From Armatimonadota bacterium (GTDB lineage Bacteria > Armatimonadota > Chthonomonadetes > Chthonomonadales > Chthonomonadaceae): DNA of 64,000 bases. This document shows, one piece after another, positions 1 through 8,743 of the stretch. The translations under genes were made by a program, and so were the position numbers. The DNA lies in the NCBI GenBank assembly GCA_028871815.1, contig JAGWMJ010000002.1, forward strand, positions 248,001-312,000, written 5' to 3'. Positions within the stretch are counted from its first letter, which is position 1; each line of letters begins with the position of its first letter. The notes beneath the pieces were generated by a model. It had not been told where the DNA came from, ran no database searches, and saw nothing but the letters and a program-made list of their open reading frames with translations.

Positions 1-174
1 CGGGTCGACAACTGGCAGCTTCTGGTCTGGTCGCATGCCGTACCCGAGCCTGTGGCCGTACGGTATGGATGGTGCGATTACGGACCACTGAACCTGTTCA
101 ATGGCTCCGGACTTCCTGCGTCTCCGTTCCGCACAGACAGTTGGCCGGACCCAGCCGCAAACGGCAAGTGGTGA
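1..174 (+). CDS. Sialate O-acetylesterase, C-terminal fragment (5' end outside window)
   Basis: The reading frame is open from base 1 and ends at a TGA at 172-174. The 57 visible residues carry the characteristic end of the SGNH-type sialate O-acetylesterase family: a V-R-Y-G-W segment, then N-L-F-N, then [11 protein letters not shown]. In that family this stretch closes the C-terminal beta-domain. The enzyme removes O-acetyl groups from sialic acids or related acetylated carbohydrates and is usually exported. The catalytic Ser and Asp/His lie upstream of the window, so activity cannot be judged from this fragment. The ending is distinctive, so the family call is fairly secure. Confidence 0.75.
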   Translation, partial: RVDNWQLLVWSHAVPEPVAVRYGWCDYGPLNLFNGSGLPASPFRTDSWPDPAANGKW

Positions 175-723
175 ACCGCGTCGCTCCGTGATTTGGCACG
201 GCGAAGTTCAAAATTATCGTCATAAAGGCTATAGGTGTTATCTGTCTGACCCCCGGCAGCGCCGTCCGGTTGTAGCGGGGCGCAAGCATGCTCATAGGGC
301 GAGTGAGACATACGGGACATGCGAGTCGTACTGAGGTTGCGACCATATGTCAGGTAGAAGCCCGTTCTCGCGCCGGTGCAGGTGTGTAGAATCCGTTGTT
401 CCCTACATCCGCAATTGTCACCGGCAGCGAAGAAACTGTGCGGCATATCGGGTTGCTCTCGCATCTCCCTTCGTGTGTCTCGAACCGCAGTATACTGTTA
501 CGGTTCTCCGACCCAAAATCTGGGTCTGGATTGCGAATGCCTTAGCGGATAGGTTCGCGGGGCTGCGCGTTTCGACAACCGGCCTGAATCGCCGGGAGCG
601 GGTGGAGCGGGCATGGTTGGCCGGTTACCCGGCAGCACTTTGGGCTGGGTACGCCGGTACCGCGTCGTATCGTTCACCGTGCGCAATGGCCACGAGATTT
701 TGCAAATAGCGAGGGGGCAGAAA
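175..723. other. Intergenic region with no convincing gene
   Basis: Short open frames exist on both strands but none has protein-like composition or a ribosome binding site. The only structured element I see is a 10-base palindrome CAGTATACTG at 488-497. It lies inside a weaker inverted repeat, AACCG at 483-487 and CGGTT at 501-505. It contains TATACT, so it may be part of a promoter for the DinB gene at 724, but no good -35 is evident. Confidence 0.4.
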
Positions 724-1248
724 ATGGAGCTGCGAGAGGCGCTCAAGGAGCAGTACCACGCCGGGTTGGCGATGCTCGCGGAGTGCGTGGAGAAGTGTCC
801 GCCGGGGTTGTGGATCGAGGGGCAGTACCCGCGCCGGTACTGGCGGATCGCCTTCCATGCTGCCTTCTTCACGCACCTCTACCTCGGCCAGAAAGAAGAA
901 GCGTTTGAACCATGGCCCGCCAGAAAGGAGGGCGTCGACCACGGCCTCTGGCAGCAGCCACCGGACGTGGAACCGTACGAACTGCCCGAAGAAGCGCTGG
1001 TCTACACGCGTGTCGAAATCCTGGACTACATCCGGTTTGTGGATGCACTCATTGACCCCACCGTCGATCGACTCAACCTGGAAGCAGACGAGACGGGCTT
1101 TCATTGGTATCCGAATATGAGCAAGCTGTCTCACGAGCTCATGAACATCCGCCATCTGCAGGGCCATGTTGGGCAGCTGTCGGAACTCTTGATGGCGGCA
1201 CAGGTCGATACCCGTTGGGTTGCCAGGTCAAGCGGCTTGTCGAACTGA
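724..1248 (+). CDS. DinB-family protein
   Basis: A 174-residue protein starting at ATG 724, preceded by a strong GAGGGGG ribosome binding site. The open frame extends upstream to 613, but that extension has no initiation signal. The sequence reads as a DinB/YfiT four-helix bundle: an N-terminal helix with E-Q-Y-H, a central A-F-H-A-A-F-F-T-H helix, and a C-terminal H-E-L-M-N-I-R-H-L-Q-G-H helix. The spaced histidines match the metal-binding triad of the superfamily. Members are often damage-inducible or are thiol (bacillithiol/mycothiol) transferases, so no specific reaction can be assigned. It stands alone on the strand. Confidence 0.75.
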   Translation: MELREALKEQYHAGLAMLAECVEKCPPGLWIEGQYPRRYWRIAFHAAFFTHLYLGQKEEAFEPWPARKEGVDHGLWQQPPDVEPYELPEEALVYTRVEILDYIRFVDALIDPTVDRLNLEADETGFHWYPNMSKLSHELMNIRHLQGHVGQLSELLMAAQVDTRWVARSSGLSN

Positions 1249-1377
1249 CGACTGATCTGGGCGCCGTTCGGGCAAGCTGCCCTGCGTACGCGTCGCCTTC
1301 GCTGCACAGCTGCAGAATTCGTGCTCGAGCGTGTTCACTTCGGTACCACTGCCTTCCCGGGCGCGGTAGACTTGCCC

Positions 1378-2310
1378 ATGAATCTTGCGGATGACGTCAG
1401 GCTGCTGCGTCGGCGCCGACGGCAATGCCTCATCATGCTTATTGGGGGGCAGGCGGTAATCGGCTCCAGCGCGCTCATGGTCCGGGTTGGTCTGAGTGCG
1501 CACATCGATCCGGTCACGCTCTCTGCGTGGCGGCTCACACTCGCCGGACTCGCAGCACTGGCCCTGCTGCCACTATCGCCTTATCCTGAGAGCTTGCGGT
1601 TGGCGCCTGGTGAGTGGATGCGTCTTCTACTCGCCGGCGGGGCGTTGGCCGCACATTTTGCCCTGTGGATCGCCTCACTGCAGTACATCTCGGTAGCGAA
1701 CAGCACGCTTCTGGTTTGTACCACACCGATTTGGGCCGGCCTGCTGTCATGGGTGGTCGGGAAGAGGCCGCCGGAGCGTTCTTTCTGGTTTGGTATGGTA
1801 GGCGCCGCTGCCGGAGCAATTCTGGTGACGCGCAGTGGCGCCGTGCACGTTTCCAACCAGCCGGCGCGTGGTGCGACGTTAGCCCTGGGCGGCGCTCTGC
1901 TCTTCGCTCTCTACCTGCTCCTGGCAGCCGGCCTGCAGCCCCGACTCGGTGTTGCGCGGCTCATCGCGGGCACATACTCGTCTGCAGCCTGTTGGCTATG
2001 GATTGTACTGCTCGCTCATCACGCTGCGCCCCTTGTACCGTATAGTGAAAGCGGCTGGGCAGCGATCATCGGAATGGCGGCGCTCCCGCAGATGGTGGGT
2101 CACACCAGTATGAACTGGAGCCTTAAGCAGCTGCCGGCCCATGGCGTTGCCGCAGCAACGCTGCTTGAACCGGTGTTTGCCTCGGTGCTGGCATGGTTGC
2201 TCCTCGGTGAGCCGCTGGTTGTGTTTCAGGTGCTGGGCGGTGTCGTGCTGCTCGTGTCGATCTGGTCCACGCTCTCAACGCCGCTAGCCGTCGTCGAACC
2301 TGACCTTTAA
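1378..2310 (+). CDS. EamA/DMT-superfamily exporter
   Basis: About 310 residues, almost entirely hydrophobic, arranged as roughly ten membrane segments in two tandem EamA halves, as is usual for drug/metabolite transporters. Family marks include the G-S-S-A-L/L-S-A-W-R-L region in helix 1-2, the A-A-H-F-A-L-W-I-A-S-L segment, and in the second half a P-A-H-G-V-A-A-A-T-L-L-E-P-V-F-A-S motif. I take ATG 1378 as start; a GTG at 1321 is in frame but adds a non-membrane tail. A TAGACT hexamer ends five bases before this ATG and no Shine-Dalgarno is present. The substrate is unknown. Confidence 0.8.
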   Translation: MNLADDVRLLRRRRRQCLIMLIGGQAVIGSSALMVRVGLSAHIDPVTLSAWRLTLAGLAALALLPLSPYPESLRLAPGEWMRLLLAGGALAAHFALWIASLQYISVANSTLLVCTTPIWAGLLSWVVGKRPPERSFWFGMVGAAAGAILVTRSGAVHVSNQPARGATLALGGALLFALYLLLAAGLQPRLGVARLIAGTYSSAACWLWIVLLAHHAAPLVPYSESGWAAIIGMAALPQMVGHTSMNWSLKQLPAHGVAAATLLEPVFASVLAWLLLGEPLVVFQVLGGVVLLVSIWSTLSTPLAVVEPDL

Positions 2311-2372
2311 TAGGCAAAGCAACCGGTAATCTCGCCACGTGCGGCACAACCAGCGCCGACTGGACGAGAAGT

Positions 2373-2394
2373 GCAAGAGGCGTTAACCTCTTGC
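2373..2394. terminator. Hairpin, possible terminator
   Basis: A perfect eight-base-pair stem, GCAAGAGG at 2373-2380 and CCTCTTGC at 2387-2394, closes a six-base loop. It lies 62 bases after the EamA gene. There is no T-run after it on either strand, so termination is only a suggestion. Confidence 0.4.
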
Positions 2395-2589
2395 AGTCTG
2401 TATGGCTCCGATCAGATAATGCAGACTCGCGGCAGATCCACGATCCCGCCTATCTGTGGCCCATTACCAGCTGCCCGGTCGCAGTTGGTCTGCGCTCGCC
2501 CCATTGGCGAGGCATTCTGGTCGGCGACCCGGTATCGCGAGCGGAACCGGAGGCAGGCCAGGGCGCCGGCCACGGAACCACGGCATCAG

Positions 2590-3459
2590 TCAGCCCCGCG
2601 ACGGCTCGGACATCCGTTCGCGGGCTTCGCGCGCCAGCGCCGGTAGGTGGTCGGAGTTCGCCAAAACCTGCTCCAGATGCCGCCTCCGCGTCGGCCCGGC
2701 CGTGCGCAGCATCTCATCGCCAAACGGGCAATCCACCCAGAACCGGGCAAAAGAGGCGACGTAGTTTCGCAACTCCGGTAGAAGCGCATCCGGATAGTGT
2801 TGCGAAAGGTTGATCGTGAACATTCGCCGGCTGGTGCTGCCGCCAAAGCTCGAGTGTTTGGTATTGTGATGGAAGCACACAACATCGCCGGGTCGCGTTT
2901 CCAGCGCCACGGCCGGCAGTTCCGACCCGGCAATGCCCAATAACTCCTGCGACCTTCCAATATCTCGATGTAGGGCGTCGGCATATCGGTCGCCCTTGAT
3001 GTGACTGCCGGGAATTACCCGCAGGCAGCCGGTCTCGCGCGTCAGGTCGTCCAGGTAGAACGCGATCTTGAGGTACCTCATTTCGGAGTACCAGCCGTCC
3101 GAATGCCAGGACGTATCGCCCGTGTAGTAGTTACCGTCGCTGCCCATATAGTTGAAGTCGGCGCCGAGCAGCGAGTTGCAGATTGCCAGGATGCGATGAT
3201 CATCCAGAAGGGCACAGAGCCGCTCGTGTTGATCGAGGAACGGGACGATACAGGATCGGGCTGCTCCACTATGCGCGCTGCCGTTATGGCCGCCGCCGCG
3301 TTGCGACCAGATTTCCTCAAAGGCTTCCTCGATCTCGTTGATACAGTCCGCCATCAGGCCGGGTAGGCCGATGTAACCGAACGTGTCAAAGAAGCGCGTA
3401 TTCGTCTCGGGAAGCATCGGCGCCTCCTCGGGATTTGTCGGAGGATAGGGCGGTTGCAT
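2590..3459 (-). CDS. Phytanoyl-CoA dioxygenase (PhyH) family protein
   Basis: A 289-residue protein whose start is fixed by AGGAG a few bases before ATG 3459. It has the 2-oxoglutarate/Fe(II) PhyH fold signature: an H-S-D-G-W segment supplying the His-x-Asp pair, the L-T-R-E-T-G-C-L-R-V-I-P-G-S-H segment typical of PhyH, and H-H-N-T-K-H-S-S-F-G-G supplying the distal His, followed by an R-R-M-F-T-I-N stretch. Such enzymes hydroxylate small organic molecules; the substrate cannot be inferred. Two more PhyH genes occur in the window, at 7419 and 30140. They differ clearly in length and sequence, so this is not a recent duplication. Confidence 0.85.
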   Translation of the reverse strand: MQPPYPPTNPEEAPMLPETNTRFFDTFGYIGLPGLMADCINEIEEAFEEIWSQRGGGHNGSAHSGAARSCIVPFLDQHERLCALLDDHRILAICNSLLGADFNYMGSDGNYYTGDTSWHSDGWYSEMRYLKIAFYLDDLTRETGCLRVIPGSHIKGDRYADALHRDIGRSQELLGIAGSELPAVALETRPGDVVCFHHNTKHSSFGGSTSRRMFTINLSQHYPDALLPELRNYVASFARFWVDCPFGDEMLRTAGPTRRRHLEQVLANSDHLPALAREARERMSEPSRG

Positions 3460-3575
3460 TGCATTCTCCTGTCAGAACATCTGTGGATAGTGCCTATCGC
3501 TGAGTAGTCGATTGCCGCAAGGTTCGGACCGATGGCAGTTCGGCGCGGATCCCGTTGCTCCACGGGCAGGGGCGC

Positions 3576-5243
3576 CTACTGTGGCACAACCAGTGGCGGC
3601 GTTACTTTGGTACCGGCGTCGGTGACCGCCTGCGTCAGTTGGTCCTGCGATATTCCCGTGACCCCGGTGCTGGTTGAGAGCAGATTCGCCTCGCGAAGGT
3701 CGGCGCCAGCCATATTCGCTATAGAAAACGAGGCGCCCCGGCAATCCGCGCCAAGCAATCGCGCACGGTTGAGGTTCGCGTTGAGAAAGCTTGCGCCTCG
3801 CAGGTCGGCGCCTGTCAGATCCGCGCCGGTAAGGTTGGCGTCTGTCAGGTCGGCGTTTCTCAGGTTGATGCCGCGCATGTCGGCTTCGCGCAGATCTGCT
3901 CCTCTCAGCCGCGCGTAGCGCAGATCGGCGTCCGTCAGAATCGCTCTGCGCAGGTGCGCCCACCGCATGTTAGCCCTTACCAGAAACGCGATCCCCATAT
4001 TCGCGCCACGGAGGTCCACAGACTGCAGCTGAGCTCCACGCACCAGTGCAAAGTCCGCCGGGCTTGTTCCACGCCAATCCGACGGATGCCGCGAAAGCTC
4101 GGTGTCGGCCATCTGGGCGAATGGCGCGAGCGGCCCGCGGAGTATCAGCGGTACGACGCGCTCCAGCAGGCTCCCCGAACCGGTACCCTCGGTTTGTGCT
4201 CGAATTGGTACGCCATTGATGCCTCCATAACTAGCTGCGGCTGTGATCAACGCGACTGCAACCATGGTAACTGCAGCGGAGGTAGATTGAAGGCCACGGC
4301 GGAGCGTTGTGGACGTGAGCGTCTGAACGCATCGGAGGTAGAAAGCAACGGCAACCCCGCTGAATAGTGATACGAGAGCAACATGGAGGCCGCTCACGAT
4401 CCAGTTGTGCGCTCGAAGGCCGCGCAGCCAGAAAGCCGCAGCCGTTACTGGGGCCGCTCCCCAAACAAGCAGCACAACCAGCGCAACCTGTAACTTGAAC
4501 ACGGCAGGTTGAGACGACCGGAGTGTTGGTGACCAGGCGCGCACGATTGCTGTCAGCGCGCCGCCGCCTACGGTAATGTCCACCGGCAGTCCATCCGTGA
4601 ACACGGCCGGTAGGAGGGCCAAACGCTCCCAAAGGCGCTGCATGGCCACCGCGAGATAGATCCACGATATTCCAACCAGGAGGGGACCCAACACCAGCAG
4701 CGTACTCCCCGAGACCTCCACCCCCGTCAACGGCATCGTTGCGCCATACTGCGGAACAAACAGCGTGGCATCGCGCATCGCGGTGAGCGCCAGCAGCACC
4801 CATGCCGCGCACGTAAGGTAGACCACCAGGGAGATGACCGCGCTCTTTACGCTGGCGCGTGTAGTAAAAATGGCGTCAAAGTGCAGGTTTGCCGGCAAGG
4901 TGGCGCTGCGCAAATCGGCGCCTGATAACTGCACCGTCGTGAGATCGGTGCTCTTTGACATATTGGCGCTCCAAAGCGTCGAGCGCTGTAATCGAGTGTC
5001 CCTCAGGACGGCTTCGTGGAACTCAGCGCCGCTCAGGAACGAACCCCTGAGGTCTGCACCGGTAAGGTCGGCGCCGGTGAAATCTGCGTTGGAGAGCTCC
5101 TGATCGGAGAGATCTACGTTCCGCAGCGAGCAGTGAGCAAAGTTGGCCGGTTGCGCGTCCTGCTCCTGTCGGACCCATCGCCGGTGTGCATCCAGGCGCG
5201 ACGTAAGCTCGGCAGCAGTAATGGAGCGTAGTTTATTCGCCAT
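3576..5243 (-). CDS. Pentapeptide-repeat membrane protein (repeat - membrane - repeat)
   Basis: About 555 residues from ATG 5243; an upstream open stretch to 5375 has only a TTG start and crosses the intergenic palindromes. Residues ~33-117 are A(D/N)LxG-type pentapeptide repeats. Then come about five membrane segments between residues ~130 and ~340. A second run of pentapeptide repeats, with units such as A-D-L-T-G and A-D-L-R-G, spans ~400-520. The last part (I-S-x-D-Q-L-T-Q-A, then T-K-V-T-P-P) is the common closing segment of pentapeptide proteins. Pentapeptide repeats form right-handed quadrilateral beta-helices. Two such helices separated by a membrane domain is an unusual layout. Function unknown. 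Confidence 0.75.
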   Translation of the reverse strand: MANKLRSITAAELTSRLDAHRRWVRQEQDAQPANFAHCSLRNVDLSDQELSNADFTGADLTGADLRGSFLSGAEFHEAVLRDTRLQRSTLWSANMSKSTDLTTVQLSGADLRSATLPANLHFDAIFTTRASVKSAVISLVVYLTCAAWVLLALTAMRDATLFVPQYGATMPLTGVEVSGSTLLVLGPLLVGISWIYLAVAMQRLWERLALLPAVFTDGLPVDITVGGGALTAIVRAWSPTLRSSQPAVFKLQVALVVLLVWGAAPVTAAAFWLRGLRAHNWIVSGLHVALVSLFSGVAVAFYLRCVQTLTSTTLRRGLQSTSAAVTMVAVALITAAASYGGINGVPIRAQTEGTGSGSLLERVVPLILRGPLAPFAQMADTELSRHPSDWRGTSPADFALVRGAQLQSVDLRGANMGIAFLVRANMRWAHLRRAILTDADLRYARLRGADLREADMRGINLRNADLTDANLTGADLTGADLRGASFLNANLNRARLLGADCRGASFSIANMAGADLREANLLSTSTGVTGISQDQLTQAVTDAGTKVTPPLVVPQ

Positions 5244-5370
5244 AAAGTGGCTTTGGTGGGGATACGGTGCGGCAGCGCATTGCGTTATGTTTCGTTGCCA
5301 TGGCGCCGCACTCCTGCCCTGGCGAACTCCTCGCCCACAGGCGCCATACCGGTCGGATGGCGCTTTGGTG

Positions 5371-5385
5371 TACAATTGTATACAA
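5371..5385. promoter_or_regulatory. Overlapping palindromes, candidate operator
   Basis: TACAATTGTA at 5371-5380 and TTGTATACAA at 5376-5385 are both perfect 10-base palindromes sharing five bases. They lie between the divergent pentapeptide gene (start 5243) and the 83-residue gene (start 5527). TTGTATACAA resembles sites of FadR-type GntR regulators. The regulator itself is not in the window. Confidence 0.4.
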
Positions 5386-5526
5386 CGTACGGCTCCGGCC
5401 TGTCACTGTCAACGTCACTTAAGCGTTAATTGGTGAGTAACGCCTTATCCGCGTTGCACAACTCGGGAACTGTGTGGAACTAGGTAGCGTGCGCCGATTG
5501 GCGCCAACAGGGAAAGGAGCAGGACT

Positions 5527-5778
5527 GTGAAACGCGAAACTCCGGTCCTCATGATATCGCTGCAGATTCCGGTGGAAGACGAGACCACACCGAACGATGT
5601 GCTGGAAGCCATCGCGTCGGAGGTCAGGGCGGCCTTTGACCGGCTCCGGAGGGAACAACAGGCCCGCGCCGATGGCAATGACATCGCTGAGATGCGCGTC
5701 ACCGCCGAAACGCAGGAGCCGCTTAGCGAGGCGACGCAGCACAACCTGCTCAAGGAGATGGGCTACCCAGACGATTGA
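5527..5778 (+). CDS. Small conserved-looking hypothetical protein (83 aa)
   Basis: Starts at GTG 5527 after a good AAAGGAGC ribosome binding site. The product is small, acidic and soluble, with a beta strand (residues ~6-14) followed by a long amphipathic helix (~22-48) and a short C-terminal tail ending in M-G-Y-P-D-D. I recognise no family. The ribosome binding site, codon pattern and the strong terminator 80 bases downstream argue it is a real gene. It is divergent from the pentapeptide gene and may share the palindromic operator at 5371-5385. Confidence 0.6.
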   Translation: MKRETPVLMISLQIPVEDETTPNDVLEAIASEVRAAFDRLRREQQARADGNDIAEMRVTAETQEPLSEATQHNLLKEMGYPDD

Positions 5779-5854
5779 TCAACCGCCGTGCACGGGCGCT
5801 CGGCACCTGGTCACGCTATAGTGGCTGGTCCTGGCATCAGCGGTAAAAGCTACA

Positions 5855-5894
5855 AAACGGGGCTGGATTGCAGAGCAGCAATCCAGCCCCGTTT
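5855..5894. terminator. Strong bidirectional terminator hairpin
   Basis: A 17-base-pair perfect stem (5855-5871 with 5878-5894) has a six-base loop AGAGCA. It is flanked by an A-run on the left and TTT on the right, so it works as an intrinsic terminator for both converging genes: the small + strand gene ending at 5778 and the - strand oxidoreductase ending at 5915. Confidence 0.85.
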
Positions 5895-5914
5895 CTATGT
5901 TGGATTGCTCCGCT

Positions 5915-7219
5915 TTAGAGGGAGTAGTTGGCGCGGAAATGCGGGTGGATGATCCGCTGCACTTCCGGAGCGTTGGTTGCGCGCAGGCGGCGGGCGTCCC
6001 ACTCAATCTTCTTGGGACTGGCCCAAACTGCCAGGTTGCCCAGCACCACCGTCTTCGTAAGCGGTACCGCATAGTTGGGGAAGTTCGATACTGCCGGGAT
6101 ACCGCCCTGAATTGCGCGCACCCACTCGCGAAAATGACCCGGCGAATGTGGATAGTCAACCTGCCCAACGTCCACGCCGCCATCGATAACCTTGCCATGA
6201 CCACCGTAATCGCCGGGAGCGTATACCGTACCGGAGCTGCCGATCATAAGTGAACCGCTGCTGGAGACCGGTTGGCCATGGAAAAGTTCGGTGGGTGGCA
6301 GCTTACCGCCGTCGTACCAGGTCATCGTGAGCGGGGGATGCAGGTTTGTGCGGTCGAACTTGTAGGTGATCAAGCTCCACGCCGGATACGAGTCGTGGTT
6401 GGTACCCGAGGTCTGCGCCTGAACGCTTAATGGGTCTCGCAGGTCCAGCGCCATGAATGGCAGATTCATGGTGTGACACGCCATATCGCCGAGGGCGCCA
6501 CAGCCGAAATCCCACCAACCGCGCCACGAGAAGGGGTGATAACCCGGCGCATAGGGCCGTGCGGGCGCGGAACCCAGCCAGGCGTCCCAGTGCAGCGTTG
6601 AGGGAACCGGCGCCGGCGCCGGGCGCTCGATGCCCTGAGGCCAGATTGGCCTGTTCGTCCAGACGTGTACATCGGTCACCTTGCCAATTGCGCCCTTTTG
6701 AACCTGCGCAGCCATCTGTCGCAAACCGTCAGCCGCAGTGCCCTGGTTTCCCATTTCGGTGGCAACGTGCATCTGCTCCGCAATATCAGCAAGGCGCTGC
6801 GCTTCCCAAACGCTGTGAGCCAGCGGCTTCTGGCAGAAGCAGTGTTTGCCCATCTTCATGGCCATCCCGGCGGCTACGGCATGGTTGCAATCGGGGATGC
6901 TCACGGTTACGGCATCAATATGCTTTCCGTACTGCTCCAGCATCGTGCGGAAATCGAAGAACTGCTCCGCCTTCGGAAACCGTGCGGCGCCACGAGCCCG
7001 CGTGTTGTCGTCCACATCACAAATCGCCACCATGTTTCCGTGGCTGGCGGCATCATCGCTATCGCTTTCGCCCTTGCCGCCAACGCCGATGCTGGCAAAC
7101 GAAATCTGCGAATTGGGTGACTGTTTGGCCGCGCGCGCCGCCGTGTCGCCCACCCAAACCGAAAAGCTGGTAAACGCGGCCTGCGTAATAAACTGACGCC
7201 GTGATCGCCGGTTGCTCAT
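5915..7219 (-). CDS. Gfo/Idh/MocA-family oxidoreductase, Tat-exported
   Basis: About 434 residues from ATG 7219, chosen because AGGAGG lies just upstream and because the protein then begins with a Tat signal, R-R-S-R-R-Q-F-I-T-Q-A-A. The Rossmann region (S-I-G-V-G-G-K-G) and the K-P motif (C-F-C-Q-K-P-L-A-H-S) for NAD(P) and catalysis are present. The C-terminal half has the H-P-F-S-W-R-G-W-W-D-F-G-C-G-A-L-G-D signature common in exported planctomycete/Armatimonadota Gfo/Idh proteins. These oxidise or deoxygenate sugars and polyols; the substrate is unknown. The Tat signal suggests folding with bound NAD(P) before export. Confidence 0.85.
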   Translation of the reverse strand: MSNRRSRRQFITQAAFTSFSVWVGDTAARAAKQSPNSQISFASIGVGGKGESDSDDAASHGNMVAICDVDDNTRARGAARFPKAEQFFDFRTMLEQYGKHIDAVTVSIPDCNHAVAAGMAMKMGKHCFCQKPLAHSVWEAQRLADIAEQMHVATEMGNQGTAADGLRQMAAQVQKGAIGKVTDVHVWTNRPIWPQGIERPAPAPVPSTLHWDAWLGSAPARPYAPGYHPFSWRGWWDFGCGALGDMACHTMNLPFMALDLRDPLSVQAQTSGTNHDSYPAWSLITYKFDRTNLHPPLTMTWYDGGKLPPTELFHGQPVSSSGSLMIGSSGTVYAPGDYGGHGKVIDGGVDVGQVDYPHSPGHFREWVRAIQGGIPAVSNFPNYAVPLTKTVVLGNLAVWASPKKIEWDARRLRATNAPEVQRIIHPHFRANYSL

Positions 7220-7418
7220 AGATGGAATCCTCCTGGAGCCGCGGCCCGCACCATGCAGGCTCGACGTGCATCCGTGCCTGCATTCGCGCGCCGAGTTCAA
7301 AACTCCTGCATCATACGTACGCCGTCGGCCGGTCGTGGCAGGAGGCGGGGTTGAGAGCGTCGAACCGCTTTTGAGTTACGGGCAAACTGAACCTAAACGA
7401 CTCGCGCAGAGGAGCTTG

Positions 7419-8213
7419 ATGAATACAGACACCGCGCTGAAATACCGGCGCCAGCTCACGGACGACGGCTTTTGCGTGATTGAGAACGTAGTGCCGGAAT
7501 CGCTTCTCGAAGAACTGCGGGTCGAAACCGACCGGCTGCTCGATTCTGTGGAGCATCCGGAGCACTGGAAATACCAGGGATCCGACCTTCACGTCCGTGG
7601 TAGCGAAAACGACGTCATCGACCGGCTCGACAAGTTACCGGCGGCGCGCCAGGCGCTCGATGCCATGGGGCTTGTGGACTTCAAGTCGCGCGGCGGCTTT
7701 ATCATCCTCAGCAAGCCGCCCGGGGGGCCGGCGCTGTACTGGCACCAGGACTGGACGCAGTGGAACGATCCGATCAGCGCCGCACCATGGCCGCAGTATC
7801 TATTTCTATCGTACTACCTGGTAGATACCAGTGTGGAGAACGGTTGCTTCCAGGCGATTCCTGGTACACATCGCCAACGCATTCCGCTCCACGACAAGCT
7901 GGCCGTGGCCCATACCGACGCCAGTTATTTCGCTCCGGAGTCGGAGCAGCATCTGTTCGGCGAGCCTGACGGCGCGGTCGATGTGCCGGTGAAGGCCGGC
8001 TCGCTGGTTATTGGTGAAGGCCGGATGCTGCACGCGGCACGTGCCAATCAGAGCCTGAACAGGCGTACGCTGCTGCTTGGATGGTACGACCGGCCGGCAA
8101 CCATACCGGACTACTGGACCGGGTCGGTACCGGAAGAGATTCTAAGCCGCCGGCCGGATACAACCTGGCCGAGCACGCGCGAGCCGGGCGTCTACCTCAA
8201 GCCGCACGGCTAG
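7419..8213 (+). CDS. Phytanoyl-CoA dioxygenase (PhyH) family protein
   Basis: A 264-residue protein with AGAGGAG before ATG 7419. The frame extends upstream to 7212 but without an initiation signal. Motifs: a W-H-Q-D-W segment giving the iron-binding His-x-Asp, V-E-N-G-C-F-Q-A-I-P-G-T-H in the expected following position, and a distal His in M-L-H-A-A-R-A-N, followed by R-R-T-L-L-L-G-W. It is divergent from the Gfo/Idh gene, sharing a 199-base intergenic region. A joint role in sugar or small-molecule oxidation is only an inference. Its stop codon overlaps the stop codon of the convergent membrane protein gene. Confidence 0.85.
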   Translation: MNTDTALKYRRQLTDDGFCVIENVVPESLLEELRVETDRLLDSVEHPEHWKYQGSDLHVRGSENDVIDRLDKLPAARQALDAMGLVDFKSRGGFIILSKPPGGPALYWHQDWTQWNDPISAAPWPQYLFLSYYLVDTSVENGCFQAIPGTHRQRIPLHDKLAVAHTDASYFAPESEQHLFGEPDGAVDVPVKAGSLVIGEGRMLHAARANQSLNRRTLLLGWYDRPATIPDYWTGSVPEEILSRRPDTTWPSTREPGVYLKPHG

Positions 8214-8704
8214 GGGGTTACGGTGGCCCCAGGAGCCGCCGGTGGGCTGACGGCCGCGTCCGGCTTGCGCAGGAGACTCCCGTCGACGCGACCCATGTTA
8301 AGTCGTGATGAGATGCCAATCACCACAATCCCGAGCAGAACCAGAATGAGCATACCCACGGCACGCTTCTGCTGCAAGGGAGCAAATATCTTGACCGGGT
8401 GCAGCATTGCAACCGACAGCACCAGCATCAGCATCACGATGCCGATCTTCATGCCCACAAGCATGTGATATGTCGCGGCAACATGGGGCGACACAACATA
8501 GTAGTTGTAGAACCCGGTGACCAGCACCACTACCCAAAGACCCATCAAAGCCATACCTGCCTTGCGCCACTGCGCCTTGATGAGATCCGCCGCGGGAGAT
8601 TCCGGGGCTACGGTTATCGTGCACAGTAACAGCCACATAAAGAAGCTGCCGCCCAGAACGCCAATAATGCTCATCACGTGCAGCCACTTACTGATGAAAG
8701 CCAT
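8210..8704 (-). CDS. Four-helix membrane protein of unknown function
   Basis: A 164-residue protein starting at ATG 8704 with GGAGGA upstream. It has four clear transmembrane helices near residues 10-32, 47-70, 78-103 and 112-133, then a short P/A-rich tail. The N-terminal helix carries a His in K-W-L-H-V-M-S and the third region a His in T-Y-H-M-L-V-G-M-K. This resembles small integral membrane proteins of the CopD/DUF2269 kind that may bind haem or copper, but similarity is only by pattern. Its TAG stop shares two bases with the TAG of the convergent PhyH gene. Confidence 0.6.
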   Translation of the reverse strand: MAFISKWLHVMSIIGVLGGSFFMWLLLCTITVAPESPAADLIKAQWRKAGMALMGLWVVVLVTGFYNYYVVSPHVAATYHMLVGMKIGIVMLMLVLSVAMLHPVKIFAPLQQKRAVGMLILVLLGIVVIGISSRLNMGRVDGSLLRKPDAAVSPPAAPGATVTP

Positions 8705-8743
8705 GGGAATCCTCCGGAGCCACTACCGTGGCCGACCGACCTG

